Assembly (NCBI GenBank): GCA_019637795.1
Contig: JAHBUY010000003.1
Location: 753,409-817,408, forward strand
Length of the DNA: 64,000 bases
Origin: a bacterium
GTDB taxonomy: Bacteria; Desulfobacterota; Binatia; HRBIN30; CADEER01
Direction: 5' to 3'
Below the pieces are notes generated by a model, which searched no databases, was not told the DNA's origin, and saw only the letters and a program-made list of their open reading frames with translations. The stretch's first letter is position 1; each line of letters starts with the position of its first letter. Positions 17,925-27,927 of the stretch are shown in pieces. The position numbers were made by a program, and so were the translations under genes.

Positions 17925-18371
17925 ATGGAGCATGAGAACGAGGCGATGCGGAAGGAAGTGATCCTGCTGGTCGACGACGAGCAGGACCACCTGATCATCA
18001 CGCGGCGATTCCTGGAGAGTCAGGGGTACGAATGTGTCTGCGCCGACCGGGGCTGGGAGGCGCTGCGGGTCCTCCAGGAACAGCCGGTCGACCTGATTCT
18101 GCTCGATCTCCACATGCCGGGCATGGATGGCTACTGCCTGGCGGAGAACATCCTGTCGCGCGAGCAGTTCCGCAACATCCCCATCGTGGCCTTCAGTTGT
18201 TACGACCTGACCCGCTTCAAGCAGCGCGCGATGCGGTCGGGGATGGCCGACTTCATTCCCAAGCCGGTCGATCGCGCCCGCCTGCTCGCCACGGTCCGCG
18301 ACCAGCTCAGCCTCCGCCACCGCCTGTCGAAGATGAGCGCGGTGGAGAGCGACCTCGGCACGAGTCACTGA
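17925..18371 (+). CDS. stand-alone response regulator receiver protein
   Basis: 148 residues from the ATG at 17925, chosen for the GAGG 7 nt upstream; an ATG at 17853 adds 24 residues but has no ribosome-binding site. It is a single CheY-like receiver: acidic pocket DDE (17-19), phospho-acceptor D61 (LLDLHMPGMDGY), switch Ser S91 and K113 (FIPKPVD). There is no output domain, so it would act by protein contacts or in a phosphorelay. No histidine kinase is nearby. The place after the TPR-barrel/FecR pair may be chance. Confidence 0.85.
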   Translation: MEHENEAMRKEVILLVDDEQDHLIITRRFLESQGYECVCADRGWEALRVLQEQPVDLILLDLHMPGMDGYCLAENILSREQFRNIPIVAFSCYDLTRFKQRAMRSGMADFIPKPVDRARLLATVRDQLSLRHRLSKMSAVESDLGTSH

Positions 18372-18471
18372 CCGGTCGCCGCGGATCAGTCCCTGGCGCG
18401 GCCCCGGCAGGCGCCTTGCGCCACCCGTGTCGCGGGACTAGGTTCGCCCTCCACCGGAAAGGAGAGTGGCT

Positions 18472-18798
18472 GTGGGTAACGTGCTGGAGGTCAGCGACCA
18501 AACCTTCGACCAGGAAGTCATCAACTCATCGACCCCCGTGCTCATCGACTTCTGGGCGCCGTGGTGCGGCCCCTGCAAGGCCATCGCCCCCGTCGTCGAG
18601 GAAGTGGCCGGCACCTACGCCGGACGGCTCAAGGTCGTGAAGATGAACGTCGACGACAATCCGCAGACCCCGTCGCGGTACGGCGTTCGCGGCATCCCGA
18701 ATCTGATCCTCTTCAAGCGCGGCCAGGTGGCCGACCAGATCGTGGGAGCGGTCCCGAAGGCGCATCTCGTGCGCGCCATCGACAACGCGCTGGCCTGA
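18472..18798 (+). CDS. trxA: thioredoxin
   Basis: 108 residues. I take the GTG at 18472, 7 nt after the AAGGAG at 18459-18464; a GTG at 18466 is in frame but only 1 nt from that site. Classic thioredoxin: WAPWCGPCKAIAP with the redox pair C32/C35, conserved KMNVDDNPQTPSRYGVRGIPNLILFK with cis-Pro, and normal length. It reduces disulfides in the cytoplasm with thioredoxin reductase. It is monocistronic, ended by the hairpin at 18821. Confidence 0.95.
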   Translation: MGNVLEVSDQTFDQEVINSSTPVLIDFWAPWCGPCKAIAPVVEEVAGTYAGRLKVVKMNVDDNPQTPSRYGVRGIPNLILFKRGQVADQIVGAVPKAHLVRAIDNALA

Positions 18799-18820
18799 GC
18801 TGTTACGCTGCCAGGCTGTC

Positions 18821-18863
18821 AGGGGGGCCGGAGGGCGGGCCGAATCCGCTCTCCGGCCCCCCT
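18821..18863. terminator. bidirectional terminator between trxA and rodA
   Basis: A perfect 13-bp stem (18821-18833 with 18851-18863) and 17-nt loop lie between the converging trxA and rodA genes. Confidence 0.65.
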
Positions 18864-18906
18864 AACGGCATGACACCGCAACACCCCAACAGCGTAACCC
18901 CCTGTC

Positions 18907-20010
18907 TCAGAACGTGTGCCGTCGCATGCTGATGTTCATCAGCAGCCCGACGGACAGCAGCAGGGCCAGCATCGACGAGCCGCCATAGCTCAGGAACGGC
19001 AGGGTGATGCCGACCACCGGCAGGGCGCCGCTGGTCATGCCGACGTTGATGACGGCCTGCCAGAAGATGGTGCCGGTGAGGCCCGCCGCGAGCAGGGCGC
19101 CCAGGTTGTCGCGGGCCCGGAAGGCGATGCTGGCGCCGCGCAGCACGAGCGCCAGGTAGAGGACCAGCAGGACGGCGGCGCCGGCGAAGCCCCACTCCTC
19201 CGCATACACGGAGAAGATGAAGTCGGTGTGCTGCTCGGGGAGGAACTTGAGCTGATTCTGCGTGCCCTTCAGGTACCCCTTGCCGTAGACCTGGCCGGAG
19301 CCGATCGCGATCTGCGACTGCAGCGCGTGGTATCCCGAGCCGAGCCGATCCGCCTGCGGGTTGATGAAGTTGTCGAGCCGCTTCTGCTGGTACGGCTTCA
19401 GGTGATGGTAGCCGTAGGGCAGCAGGGGCCCGATCACCAGCGCGGCAATCACCAGCAGGCGCACCGGGAAGCCGGCGATCATCAGGACCGTGAACGCGCC
19501 CATGCCGAGCGCGATCGCGGTTCCCAGATCGGGCTGCTTGAGGATCAGCAACATCGGCACGACGATCAACAGCCCCGGCCCGATCAGGCGCCGGATCGTC
19601 AGGCGGCGCTCGCCGGCCCAGCGGTGGAGGATGTGGGCGAGCAGCAGCACCAACCCCACCTTCATGAACTCGGAGGGCTGGAGGGCGACGGCGCCGACGC
19701 CCAGCCAGCGCCGCGCGCCGCCGCCGCTGACGCCCATCACCAGCACCAGCGCCAGCGCCAGCAGCAGGAGGCCGTAGATCGGGTACGCGTACCGGTTCAG
19801 GGTCCGGTAGTCGATGCTGATCGCCAGCACCATGCCGATCAGGCCGAGGCCCGCCCAGGTCGCCTGGCGCACGACGTAGGCACTCACCAGGTGACCATCG
19901 TGGAAGGTGGCGCTGAGGATGGTCAGCAGGCCGACCCCGGTCACCAGCAGCGCCAGCACCAGCAGCGGCCACTCGATGTGGGCCAGGAGGCGGCGGTCAA
20001 TTCTGAGCAA
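18907..20010 (-). CDS. rodA: rod-shape SEDS glycosyltransferase RodA
   Basis: 367 residues from a TTG at 20010 that overlaps the mrdA stop by 14 nt. It is a SEDS-family peptidoglycan polymerase that builds lateral wall with PBP2. About ten membrane segments are visible, with family motifs GARRWLGVGAVALQPSEFMKVG in pieces, KQPDLGTA (with the Asp-bearing loop), and the C-terminal VVGITLPFLSYGGSSMLALLLSVGLLMNI. It is last in mreB-mreC-mreD-mrdA-rodA, the classical order. Confidence 0.95.
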   Translation of the reverse strand: MLRIDRRLLAHIEWPLLVLALLVTGVGLLTILSATFHDGHLVSAYVVRQATWAGLGLIGMVLAISIDYRTLNRYAYPIYGLLLLALALVLVMGVSGGGARRWLGVGAVALQPSEFMKVGLVLLLAHILHRWAGERRLTIRRLIGPGLLIVVPMLLILKQPDLGTAIALGMGAFTVLMIAGFPVRLLVIAALVIGPLLPYGYHHLKPYQQKRLDNFINPQADRLGSGYHALQSQIAIGSGQVYGKGYLKGTQNQLKFLPEQHTDFIFSVYAEEWGFAGAAVLLVLYLALVLRGASIAFRARDNLGALLAAGLTGTIFWQAVINVGMTSGALPVVGITLPFLSYGGSSMLALLLSVGLLMNISMRRHTF

Positions 20011-21829
20011 CGCGCACCCCCGTTCGCTCCTCCTGGAGGCGGAAGTAGGCCTTCAGCACCTCCTTGGCGATCGGCGCCGCGACGGCGCCGCCGCCGCCGT
20101 CGGCGTGCTCGACCAGCGTCGCGATGGCGATCGTCGGCTCCTCGGCGGGCGCGAAGGCGACGAACCACGCGTGATCGCGCTGGTTCCACTTCATCTGGCT
20201 CGCCTTGAGCCGGGTGCGGCCGATGGTGACCACCTGCGAGGTGCCGGTCTTGCCGCCGACCGCGATGTCGGGCAGCTTCGCGTTCTTGCCGGTGCCGCGA
20301 CTGACCACGTCCACCAGCGCCTCCTGCACCTGCTTCAGCACGGTGTCCCGCACCTCCAGCTTGGCGGCGACGCGCGGCGGGATCTCCCGCACCAGCGAGC
20401 CGTCGATCGCCTCCACCCGCTGCACCAGACGCGGCTGGTAGCGCACGCCGGTGGCGATGGTCGCCACCGCTTCCGCCATCTGCAGCGGCGTCGCCGTCAC
20501 CGCGCCCTGGCCGATCGCCACCGACAGCGTCTCACCCTTCTGCCAGGGCTGTTTGAATCGCTGCTTCTTCCACGCCGAGTCCGGCATCAGGCCCGAGCGC
20601 TCGTTGCCGATCTCGATGCCGGTCGGCGCCCCGAGCCCGAACTCGCGCGCGTACCGGGCGATGGTGTCGACGCCGAGTCGCGAGCCCACCTGGTAGAAGA
20701 AGACGTCGCAGGACCCCACCAGGGCGTCGTGCACGTTCACCGAGCCGTGCCCGCCGTGTTTCCAGCAGCGGAACGTGTGGTTGCCGAAGGCGAGATAGCC
20801 GGGGCAGCCGATGCGGGTGAACGGGTTGACGATCCCCTCCTCGAGCGCCGCCGCGGCGACGATGATCTTGAACGTCGAGCCGGGCGGATACTGTCCCTGG
20901 GTGGCGCGGGCGTTCAGCGGATGCCGCGGGTGGGTGGTGAGCTCGCGCCACAGGGCCGGCTTGATGCCGCCGGTGAAGGCGTTGGGATCGAAGGACGGCT
21001 CGCTCACCATGGCCAGGACGTCGCCGTTGCGCGGGTCGAGCGCGACGACGGCGCCCGCATTGTCGCCCAGCGCCCGTTCGGCGGCCTCCTGCAGCGCCAG
21101 GTCGACCGACAGCACCAGGGTGTGCCCGGGCACCGCCTCGGCCTCGTCGAGCACCCGCAGCTCGCGGCCGAGCGCGTCCACCTCGATCTGCTGGCCGCCC
21201 TCCACGCCGCGCAGATCCGCCTCCCACTGCCGCTCGAGCCCGGCTTTGCCGACGACGTCGCCGGGGCGGTAGTTGGGATGGCGCTCGACCTCCTCCTGGG
21301 TCACCTCGCCGACGTAGCCCAGGACGTGCGCCAGCGACGGTCCGTGCGGATAGACCCGACTCGGGGTCACGCGCAGCGAGACGCCCGGCAGCTCGACCTG
21401 ATGGGTCTCGATCGCCGCCACTTCGTCGTAGGCGAGGTTGCGCTTGATCGTCACCTCCTGGAACGCCGGCCGGCCGGCGGCGCGATCCAGGGCGGCCTGC
21501 GTCTCGGCGGTGGTCTGGCCGAGGAAGGGCGCCAGCGTCTCGACCACCGACGGCAGGTCGCGGGCGTCCTCGGGCACCAGCACGGCATCGAACGACGCCT
21601 GGCTGTCGATCACCACCGCGCCGTAGCGGTCGACCACCCGGCCGCGCGTCGCCGGGTCGCGGCGCAGACGGATGCGGTTGTTCTCCGACAGCGCGGCCAT
21701 CTCCTCGCCGTGCAGCACCTGCAGGTGCCACAATCGCGCGCCGAGGAGCAGCACGACGACGACCGCGAAGGTCATCGCCAGGCTGACCCGCCGGCGAACG
21801 ACGGGCGAGACCTCGTGGACGCCGAACAT
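19997..21829 (-). CDS. mrdA: penicillin-binding protein 2
   Basis: 610 residues from the ATG at 21829. It is the elongasome transpeptidase (class B PBP). It has an N-terminal membrane anchor (residues 15-35), the PBP dimerisation region (TRGRVVDRYG), and a transpeptidase domain with S318-T-F-K321, an SCD motif in place of SxN (PBP2 enzymes typically carry Asp here), and KTGTS near the C-terminus. Overlap with rodA implies coupled production of the polymerase/transpeptidase pair. Confidence 0.96.
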   Translation of the reverse strand: MFGVHEVSPVVRRRVSLAMTFAVVVVLLLGARLWHLQVLHGEEMAALSENNRIRLRRDPATRGRVVDRYGAVVIDSQASFDAVLVPEDARDLPSVVETLAPFLGQTTAETQAALDRAAGRPAFQEVTIKRNLAYDEVAAIETHQVELPGVSLRVTPSRVYPHGPSLAHVLGYVGEVTQEEVERHPNYRPGDVVGKAGLERQWEADLRGVEGGQQIEVDALGRELRVLDEAEAVPGHTLVLSVDLALQEAAERALGDNAGAVVALDPRNGDVLAMVSEPSFDPNAFTGGIKPALWRELTTHPRHPLNARATQGQYPPGSTFKIIVAAAALEEGIVNPFTRIGCPGYLAFGNHTFRCWKHGGHGSVNVHDALVGSCDVFFYQVGSRLGVDTIARYAREFGLGAPTGIEIGNERSGLMPDSAWKKQRFKQPWQKGETLSVAIGQGAVTATPLQMAEAVATIATGVRYQPRLVQRVEAIDGSLVREIPPRVAAKLEVRDTVLKQVQEALVDVVSRGTGKNAKLPDIAVGGKTGTSQVVTIGRTRLKASQMKWNQRDHAWFVAFAPAEEPTIAIATLVEHADGGGGAVAAPIAKEVLKAYFRLQEERTGVRVAQN

Positions 21830-21832
21830 CGC

Positions 21833-22333
21833 TCAGGCGGCCTCGCGCGGGTCGCTCATGCGCATCCCGGCGAGCAGCGCGAACACCGGGGGCGCCACCG
21901 CCGCCGCCAACGTGGCGCTGATCAGCGCCTGGCCGAACACGGGCCCCCAGTCGTCGCCGATCGTCCCGAACACGATCGACACCGCCAGGACCGCCACCGT
22001 CTTCACCCACGAGGCGAGAAACACCAGTACGACCTTGGAAATGACGTTGTCCACCCAGAGGCTGCGGCAGGTCAAGTACACGAGCACGTAGACCACCACC
22101 ATGCCGAAGGCGTTGAGGCCGACGGCGCCGCCGCCCACCGCGTCCTGCACGTAGCCGAGCAGGAAGGCGCCGATCACCCCGCCCACCGTGTGGCGGTGCA
22201 GGCCGAGGAAGACGCACACCGCGAGCAGGACATCCGGGGCGATCTGAAAGCGGGTCGGGAGGGCGTGGATCAACGTCGTCTGCAGCAACACCCCGAACCC
22301 CGCGACCAGCGCGATCGCGGCCACCGCCCGCAT
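21833..22333 (-). CDS. mreD: rod shape-determining protein MreD
   Basis: 166 residues from the ATG at 22333, whose first base overlaps the mreC stop (TAATG). A small integral membrane protein with about five hydrophobic helices (AIALVAGFGVLLQTTLI, VLLAVCVFLGL, FGMVVVYVLVYLTC). The start of the second segment, TRFQIAPDVLLAVCVFLGL, fits MreD. It bridges MreC and the PBP2/RodA machinery; sequence is poorly conserved, so the call rests largely on position. Confidence 0.88.
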   Translation of the reverse strand: MRAVAAIALVAGFGVLLQTTLIHALPTRFQIAPDVLLAVCVFLGLHRHTVGGVIGAFLLGYVQDAVGGGAVGLNAFGMVVVYVLVYLTCRSLWVDNVISKVVLVFLASWVKTVAVLAVSIVFGTIGDDWGPVFGQALISATLAAAVAPPVFALLAGMRMSDPREAA

Positions 22334-23166
22334 TACGCCGGCGGCTCCTCGGACACCGGCGCCGGCGACACCAGCATCACCTCCTCCACCTGATCGAGCT
22401 CGGCGCTCGGGTGGACGGTCGCCGACTGCAGCAGGCCGCGGTGGCGCCGGCCGACCTCGACGACCTCGCCGATGGTCATGCCCTTGGGGAAGACGCCGTC
22501 GAGGCCGGAGGTCAGCACGCGGTCACCGATCTTCACGTCGGCATCGCGGTTCAGGTAGTTCATGTAGCAGTCGCCGTCGCTGCCGCCCTGGACGACGCCG
22601 CGGGCGCGGGTGCGATCGACGATCGCGTCGATGCCGCTGTTGTGGTCGGTGAGCAGCGCCACCCGCGACACCGTGTGGCTGACCTCGACGACCCGGCCGA
22701 CCACGCCGTCCCTCGCCACCACCGCCATGCCCCGGGTGACGCCGTCGCGGCTGCCGCGGTCGATGGTCAGCGTCGTCGACAGCGGACCCGGATCGCGGGC
22801 GATGACCCGCGCGCCGTACGCGGTCGACGGCAGTTGGGCGCGGAACCCGAGCAGCGCCTGGAGCCGCTGGTTCTCGCGCTCCATCTCCGCGAGGCGCGAC
22901 AACTGGCTCTCCAGCGCCGCCACGCGGACCCGCAGCTCGTCGGCTTCGCGGCGGGCGTTGACGACGTCGATGTAGCCCGCCCAGAGCTGCCCGGTGCCCC
23001 GACCGATCCAACTGAACACGACCTGGAACGGCGCCAGCGCGTCGAGCAACAGGCGGCCAACCGGATCGCGGCGCTCGGCGCGGACGCTGACCGAGACGAG
23101 AAGCAGGGAGCAGACGAGCAGGCTGGCCGACGCGACGAGGACGCGGTTGCGGCGCAGAAACTCCAT
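22333..23166 (-). CDS. mreC: rod shape-determining protein MreC
   Basis: 277 residues from the ATG at 23166, 1 nt after the mreB stop. It has an N-terminal membrane anchor (RVLVASASLLVCSLLLVSVSV), a coiled coil (residues about 65-105, EADELRVRVAALESQLSRLA) and the beta-barrel MreC domain (ARVIARDPGPLSTTLTIDRG, DGVFPKGMTIGEV). This periplasmic scaffold of the elongasome activates PBP2. Confidence 0.95.
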   Translation of the reverse strand: MEFLRRNRVLVASASLLVCSLLLVSVSVRAERRDPVGRLLLDALAPFQVVFSWIGRGTGQLWAGYIDVVNARREADELRVRVAALESQLSRLAEMERENQRLQALLGFRAQLPSTAYGARVIARDPGPLSTTLTIDRGSRDGVTRGMAVVARDGVVGRVVEVSHTVSRVALLTDHNSGIDAIVDRTRARGVVQGGSDGDCYMNYLNRDADVKIGDRVLTSGLDGVFPKGMTIGEVVEVGRRHRGLLQSATVHPSAELDQVEEVMLVSPAPVSEEPPA

Positions 23167-23167
23167 T

Positions 23168-24338
<1,171 letters not shown>

Positions 24339-24365
24339 CCGGGGCTTCGCAAGGAGAGCTGTACC

Positions 24366-26267
24366 GTGCTGGATGCGCTACGCAAACGGGGCAATTCGCT
24401 CGCCGTTCAGGCGTTCTATCTGATCATCGTCGCGGTGTTCGTCTTCTGGGGCGTCGGCACCATGCGCGCCAACCGGATGGAGGTCGCGGCGCGGGTCAAC
24501 GACGAGGTCATCACCAAGCGCCAGTACGACCGCGCCTACACCAACCTCGTCAACATGTACCGCAACATGGGCCAGCAGGCGGCGCCGCCCGACGCGCTGC
24601 TGCGCTCGCAGGCGATCGCGCAGTTGATCTCGAACGAGCTGTTGATCCAGGAGGCGCAGCGGCTCGGCTTCGAGGTCGACGAGAGCGAGCTGCGGCAGTC
24701 GATCGCCGGCATGCCGAGCTTCCAGACCGATGGGCGCTTCAACAAGGACGCGTACGTCGAGATCCTGCGCCAGAATGGCTTCAAGCCGAGCGACTTCGAG
24801 GAGCTGCAGCGCCGCCAGCTCCTGGCCGGCAAGGTCGAGGAGCTGGTCGCCCAGGGGGCCTACGTCAGCGACGAAGAGGTCAAGGAGCGCTTCCAGTTCG
24901 ACAACGAGCGCCTGAGCCTGCAGTTCATCCGCCTGCCGGTCGCTCGTTTCCTGGGGCAGGTGACGGTGAGCGATCAGGAGGTCGAGGCCTACTACAACGA
25001 GAACCAGGAGAAGTATCGCGAGCCGGAGCGGGTGAGGATCCAGATGGTCGAGTTCAACCCAACCGAATTCGCGGCCAAGGTCACGCCGACCGACGACGAG
25101 ATCAAGGAATACTACGAAGCCAATCTCGGCCAGTTCCAGAAGCCGGAGGAGGTGCGGGCGCGCCACATCCTCTTCACCGTGAAGCCCGACGCCAGCGACG
25201 CCGACAAGGCGGCGGCGCGCAAGAAGGCCGAGGAGGTGCTCGCCAAGGCCAAGGGCGGCGCCGACTTCGCGGCGCTCGCCAAGGAGTTCTCCGAGGACTC
25301 GACCGCCGCCAGTGGCGGCGACCTGGGCACCTTCGGGCGTGGCATGATGACGCCGCCCTTCGAGGCCGCGGCCTTCGCGCTCGAGCCAGGGCAGGTGAGC
25401 GACATCGTCGAGACGCAGTTCGGCTTCCACATCATCAAGCTCGAGGAGAAGCAGGCGGCACGCACCGAGTCGCTCGACGAGGCGAAGGACGCGATCGTCA
25501 GCGAGCTGAAGAATCGACACTCGCGCCAGGTGGCCCTGGACGCGGTGGAAAAGGCGCACGACGCGGCGCTCGACGGGACGCCGCTGGAGAAGATCGCCGC
25601 CGACTACGGCCTGACGGTGAAGACGCCGGCGCCGTTCGCCGGCACCGAACGGGTCGACGGGCTGCCGCGCAAGCCGCTGAACGACGAGGCGTTCAACACC
25701 GAGGTCGGCGAGATCGGCGAGGTGGTGACCGAAGCCGGGGGCTACACCATCCTGAAGGTGGTGGAGCGGATCCCGTCGACGGTGCCACCGCTCGACCAGA
25801 TCCGCGCCAAGGTCACGGACGATCTGCGCGCCAAGAAGGCGGCGGAGCTGGCCCACCAGCGCGGCGAGGAGATCCTCGCCAAGTTGAAGAACAAGGAGGA
25901 CATCCAGCGCGTCGCCAGCGAGGCGGGCCTGGCGGTCGAGGAGAGCCGCGAGATCGGACGTTTCGGCGGCTACCTGCCGAACATCGGCAATGCCCAGGCG
26001 CTCAAGGATGCCGCGTTCGCGCTGACGCCGGAGAGCCCGGTGGCGCCCGCGGTGTACGACGCCAACGGCGATGCCGTGGTCGCCGTGCTGATCGAGCGCC
26101 TGCCCGCGGATCCGTCGCGCTTCGACGGCGAGAAGGCATCGATCGAGGACCGCCTCCGCGGCCAGGCCGCGGCGGCCGCCGTGCGCACCTTCGTCGATCA
26201 GCTCAAGGCGAAGTCGAAGATCGAGTACGGCATGGGCGTCACCGGCACGATCGACCTCGGCTCCTGA
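24366..26267 (+). CDS. PpiD-like membrane-anchored peptidyl-prolyl isomerase
   Basis: 633 residues from a GTG at 24366 that has AAGGAG at 24351-24356; the in-frame ATG at 24294 lacks a ribosome-binding site. It has one N-terminal transmembrane helix (LAVQAFYLIIVAVFVFWGVG, residues about 12-31), a SurA-N-like chaperone region (VNDEVITKRQYDRAY onward), a parvulin domain at about residues 263-362 (RARHILFTVK, GGDLGTFGRGMMTPPFE, FGFHIIKLEE), and a second degenerate parvulin-like segment (residues 420-480). It is a periplasmic chaperone that helps envelope proteins fold. It is followed 17 nt later by a small Cys-rich protein. Confidence 0.88.
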   Translation: MLDALRKRGNSLAVQAFYLIIVAVFVFWGVGTMRANRMEVAARVNDEVITKRQYDRAYTNLVNMYRNMGQQAAPPDALLRSQAIAQLISNELLIQEAQRLGFEVDESELRQSIAGMPSFQTDGRFNKDAYVEILRQNGFKPSDFEELQRRQLLAGKVEELVAQGAYVSDEEVKERFQFDNERLSLQFIRLPVARFLGQVTVSDQEVEAYYNENQEKYREPERVRIQMVEFNPTEFAAKVTPTDDEIKEYYEANLGQFQKPEEVRARHILFTVKPDASDADKAAARKKAEEVLAKAKGGADFAALAKEFSEDSTAASGGDLGTFGRGMMTPPFEAAAFALEPGQVSDIVETQFGFHIIKLEEKQAARTESLDEAKDAIVSELKNRHSRQVALDAVEKAHDAALDGTPLEKIAADYGLTVKTPAPFAGTERVDGLPRKPLNDEAFNTEVGEIGEVVTEAGGYTILKVVERIPSTVPPLDQIRAKVTDDLRAKKAAELAHQRGEEILAKLKNKEDIQRVASEAGLAVEESREIGRFGGYLPNIGNAQALKDAAFALTPESPVAPAVYDANGDAVVAVLIERLPADPSRFDGEKASIEDRLRGQAAAAAVRTFVDQLKAKSKIEYGMGVTGTIDLGS

Positions 26268-26284
26268 TCCACGGAGGCCCGGCG

Positions 26285-26485
26285 GTGACCCGCGACGGCG
26301 CTGCCGCCGGACTCTGCGCCGACTGCCGGCACGCCCGCCGGATCGCCACCCGCCGCGGCTCGCTCTTCCTGCTCTGCGATCGCGCCGCCAGCGACGCCCG
26401 CTACCACCGCTATCCGCCCCTGCCCGTCGTCCGCTGCCCCGGTCACGAGCCGAACCCGCCGCCGCCCGATCCCGCGGACGCCTGA
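26285..26485 (+). CDS. small Cys-motif protein, conserved hypothetical
   Basis: 66 residues from a GTG at 26285 with GGAGG at 26273-26277 (7-nt spacing). The sequence has C-x2-C (LCADCRHAR), then RGSLFLLCDRAASD and LPVVRCPGHEP, so four cysteines that could bind one metal ion. I recall small proteins of this pattern (CxxC-RHA, SRGS, CxR, YPxLPVxxCxGY) as widespread and uncharacterised. It sits between the PpiD-like gene and the MATE gene (8 nt upstream of the latter's GTG), probably in one operon. Confidence 0.7.
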   Translation: MTRDGAAAGLCADCRHARRIATRRGSLFLLCDRAASDARYHRYPPLPVVRCPGHEPNPPPPDPADA

Positions 26486-26493
26486 CGGCCGCC

Positions 26494-27840
26494 GTGTCCG
26501 AGCACCAGCCCGCCGCCGCACTGCTGGCGCTGCGCCCGCTGCGGGCGATCGTCACCCTCGCCGCGCCGACGACCGCGGTGATGCTGATCGCCGCGCTGTC
26601 GAACATCCTCCACACCTACTTCGTCAGCCGCCTCGGCGACGAGGCCATCGCCGCGGTGTCGCTGGTCTTCCCGATCGTCATGATCCTGATCACCGTCGTC
26701 TCCGGCGGTCTCGGCACCGGCGTCGCCTCCGGCATCGCGCGCGCCCTCGGCGCCGGCCGCGCCGGCGACGCCCGCGCCATCGCCGAACACGCCATCGTCA
26801 TCACCACCGCCCTCGCCGTCGGCGGCAGCGTGGCGAGCGAGATCGGCGCCCGCGCGCTGTTCAGGCTGATGGGCGGCACCGGCGCCGTGCTCGACCAGGC
26901 GACCCTGTTCTCGCGCGTGCTGTTCGGCGGCCTGCTGATCAGCTTCACCGTCGGCACCTTCGACTCCATCCTGCGCGGCGCCGGCAACGTCCGCGTGCCG
27001 GCGATGTGCTCCACCCTGTCGCTGCTGCTGCAGATCGCCTTCACGCCGCTGTTCATGTTCCATTTCAACCTCGGGCTGGTCGGCGCGCCGCTGGCGACGC
27101 TCACCGGCCAGGCGATCGGCCTGGTACCCCGCTCCCGCTTCATCTTCGGCGCCCGCAGCCCGGTGCGCCCAGGCCTGGTGCCGCGCCGCCTCCAGGCGCG
27201 GCACTTCCGCGAGATCCTGCGCGTCGGCATCCCGGCGTCGCTCTCGGCGGCGCTCAACTACATCACGCTCATGGTGCTGACCGGCACGGTGGCGCGCTTC
27301 GGCGATGTCTACCTCGCCGCCTACGGCCTCGGATCGCGGCTCGACTTCCTGCTCTTCTCGCTCGGCTTCGGCGTCGCCGCCGCCGGCCTGACCTTGGTCG
27401 GCATGGCCGTCGGCGCTGGCCGTCGCGAGCTGGTGCGCGGTTACGTGGCGCAATCGGCGCTGGTCGCGGTGGCGGTGGTCGCCATCCCGGCGGTGATCGT
27501 CATCGTGCGCCCGAGCTGGTGGATCGGCGCCTTCAGCGACGCGCCGGCGATCCACGGCATCGGCGCCGACTACTTCCACATCGTCGGCCCGACCTACTTC
27601 TTCATCGTGGTCAGCATGGTCGTCGCCTCGTCGTTCCAGGCGCTGGCCCGCGCCGTCATCCCGCTGGCGGTGATGGTGGCGCGCGTGGTGCTGGTGCTCG
27701 CCGCCGCCCTGCTCGCCATCAACACCTTCCATGCCCAGGCGCAGACGATCTTCGTCATCATCGCCGTCGCCAACGTCGTCTCGTGCCTGGTACTGGTCCT
27801 GCTCTTCTGGCGCGCCCTCGGCGCCACGCGCGACGCCTAG
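26494..27840 (+). CDS. MATE-family efflux transporter
   Basis: 448 residues from a GTG at 26494. Twelve hydrophobic segments in two halves fit a MATE cation-coupled exporter: the first half opens with LAAPTTAVMLIAALSNILHTYFVSRLGDEAIAAVSLVFP in pieces, the second with RVGIPASLSAALNYITLMVLTG. No frame break or missing helix is apparent. The substrate cannot be inferred. It follows the small Cys protein by 8 nt. Confidence 0.88.
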   Translation: MSEHQPAAALLALRPLRAIVTLAAPTTAVMLIAALSNILHTYFVSRLGDEAIAAVSLVFPIVMILITVVSGGLGTGVASGIARALGAGRAGDARAIAEHAIVITTALAVGGSVASEIGARALFRLMGGTGAVLDQATLFSRVLFGGLLISFTVGTFDSILRGAGNVRVPAMCSTLSLLLQIAFTPLFMFHFNLGLVGAPLATLTGQAIGLVPRSRFIFGARSPVRPGLVPRRLQARHFREILRVGIPASLSAALNYITLMVLTGTVARFGDVYLAAYGLGSRLDFLLFSLGFGVAAAGLTLVGMAVGAGRRELVRGYVAQSALVAVAVVAIPAVIVIVRPSWWIGAFSDAPAIHGIGADYFHIVGPTYFFIVVSMVVASSFQALARAVIPLAVMVARVVLVLAAALLAINTFHAQAQTIFVIIAVANVVSCLVLVLLFWRALGATRDA

Positions 27841-27874
27841 ACGCGACCGCGAGCCACAAGCGGCGGGACACGTG

Positions 27875-27897
27875 GGCGTCCCCAATTTGGGAACGCC
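27875..27897. terminator. hairpin between converging MATE and radA genes
   Basis: GGCGTCCCCAA pairs with TTGGGAACGCC with one mismatch and a short AT-rich loop. It lies 34 nt past the MATE stop and 30 nt before the radA stop, so it could serve both strands. Confidence 0.4.
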
Positions 27898-27927
27898 TCC
27901 ACCGTGACCGGTGGCTGCGAGGTCGTC

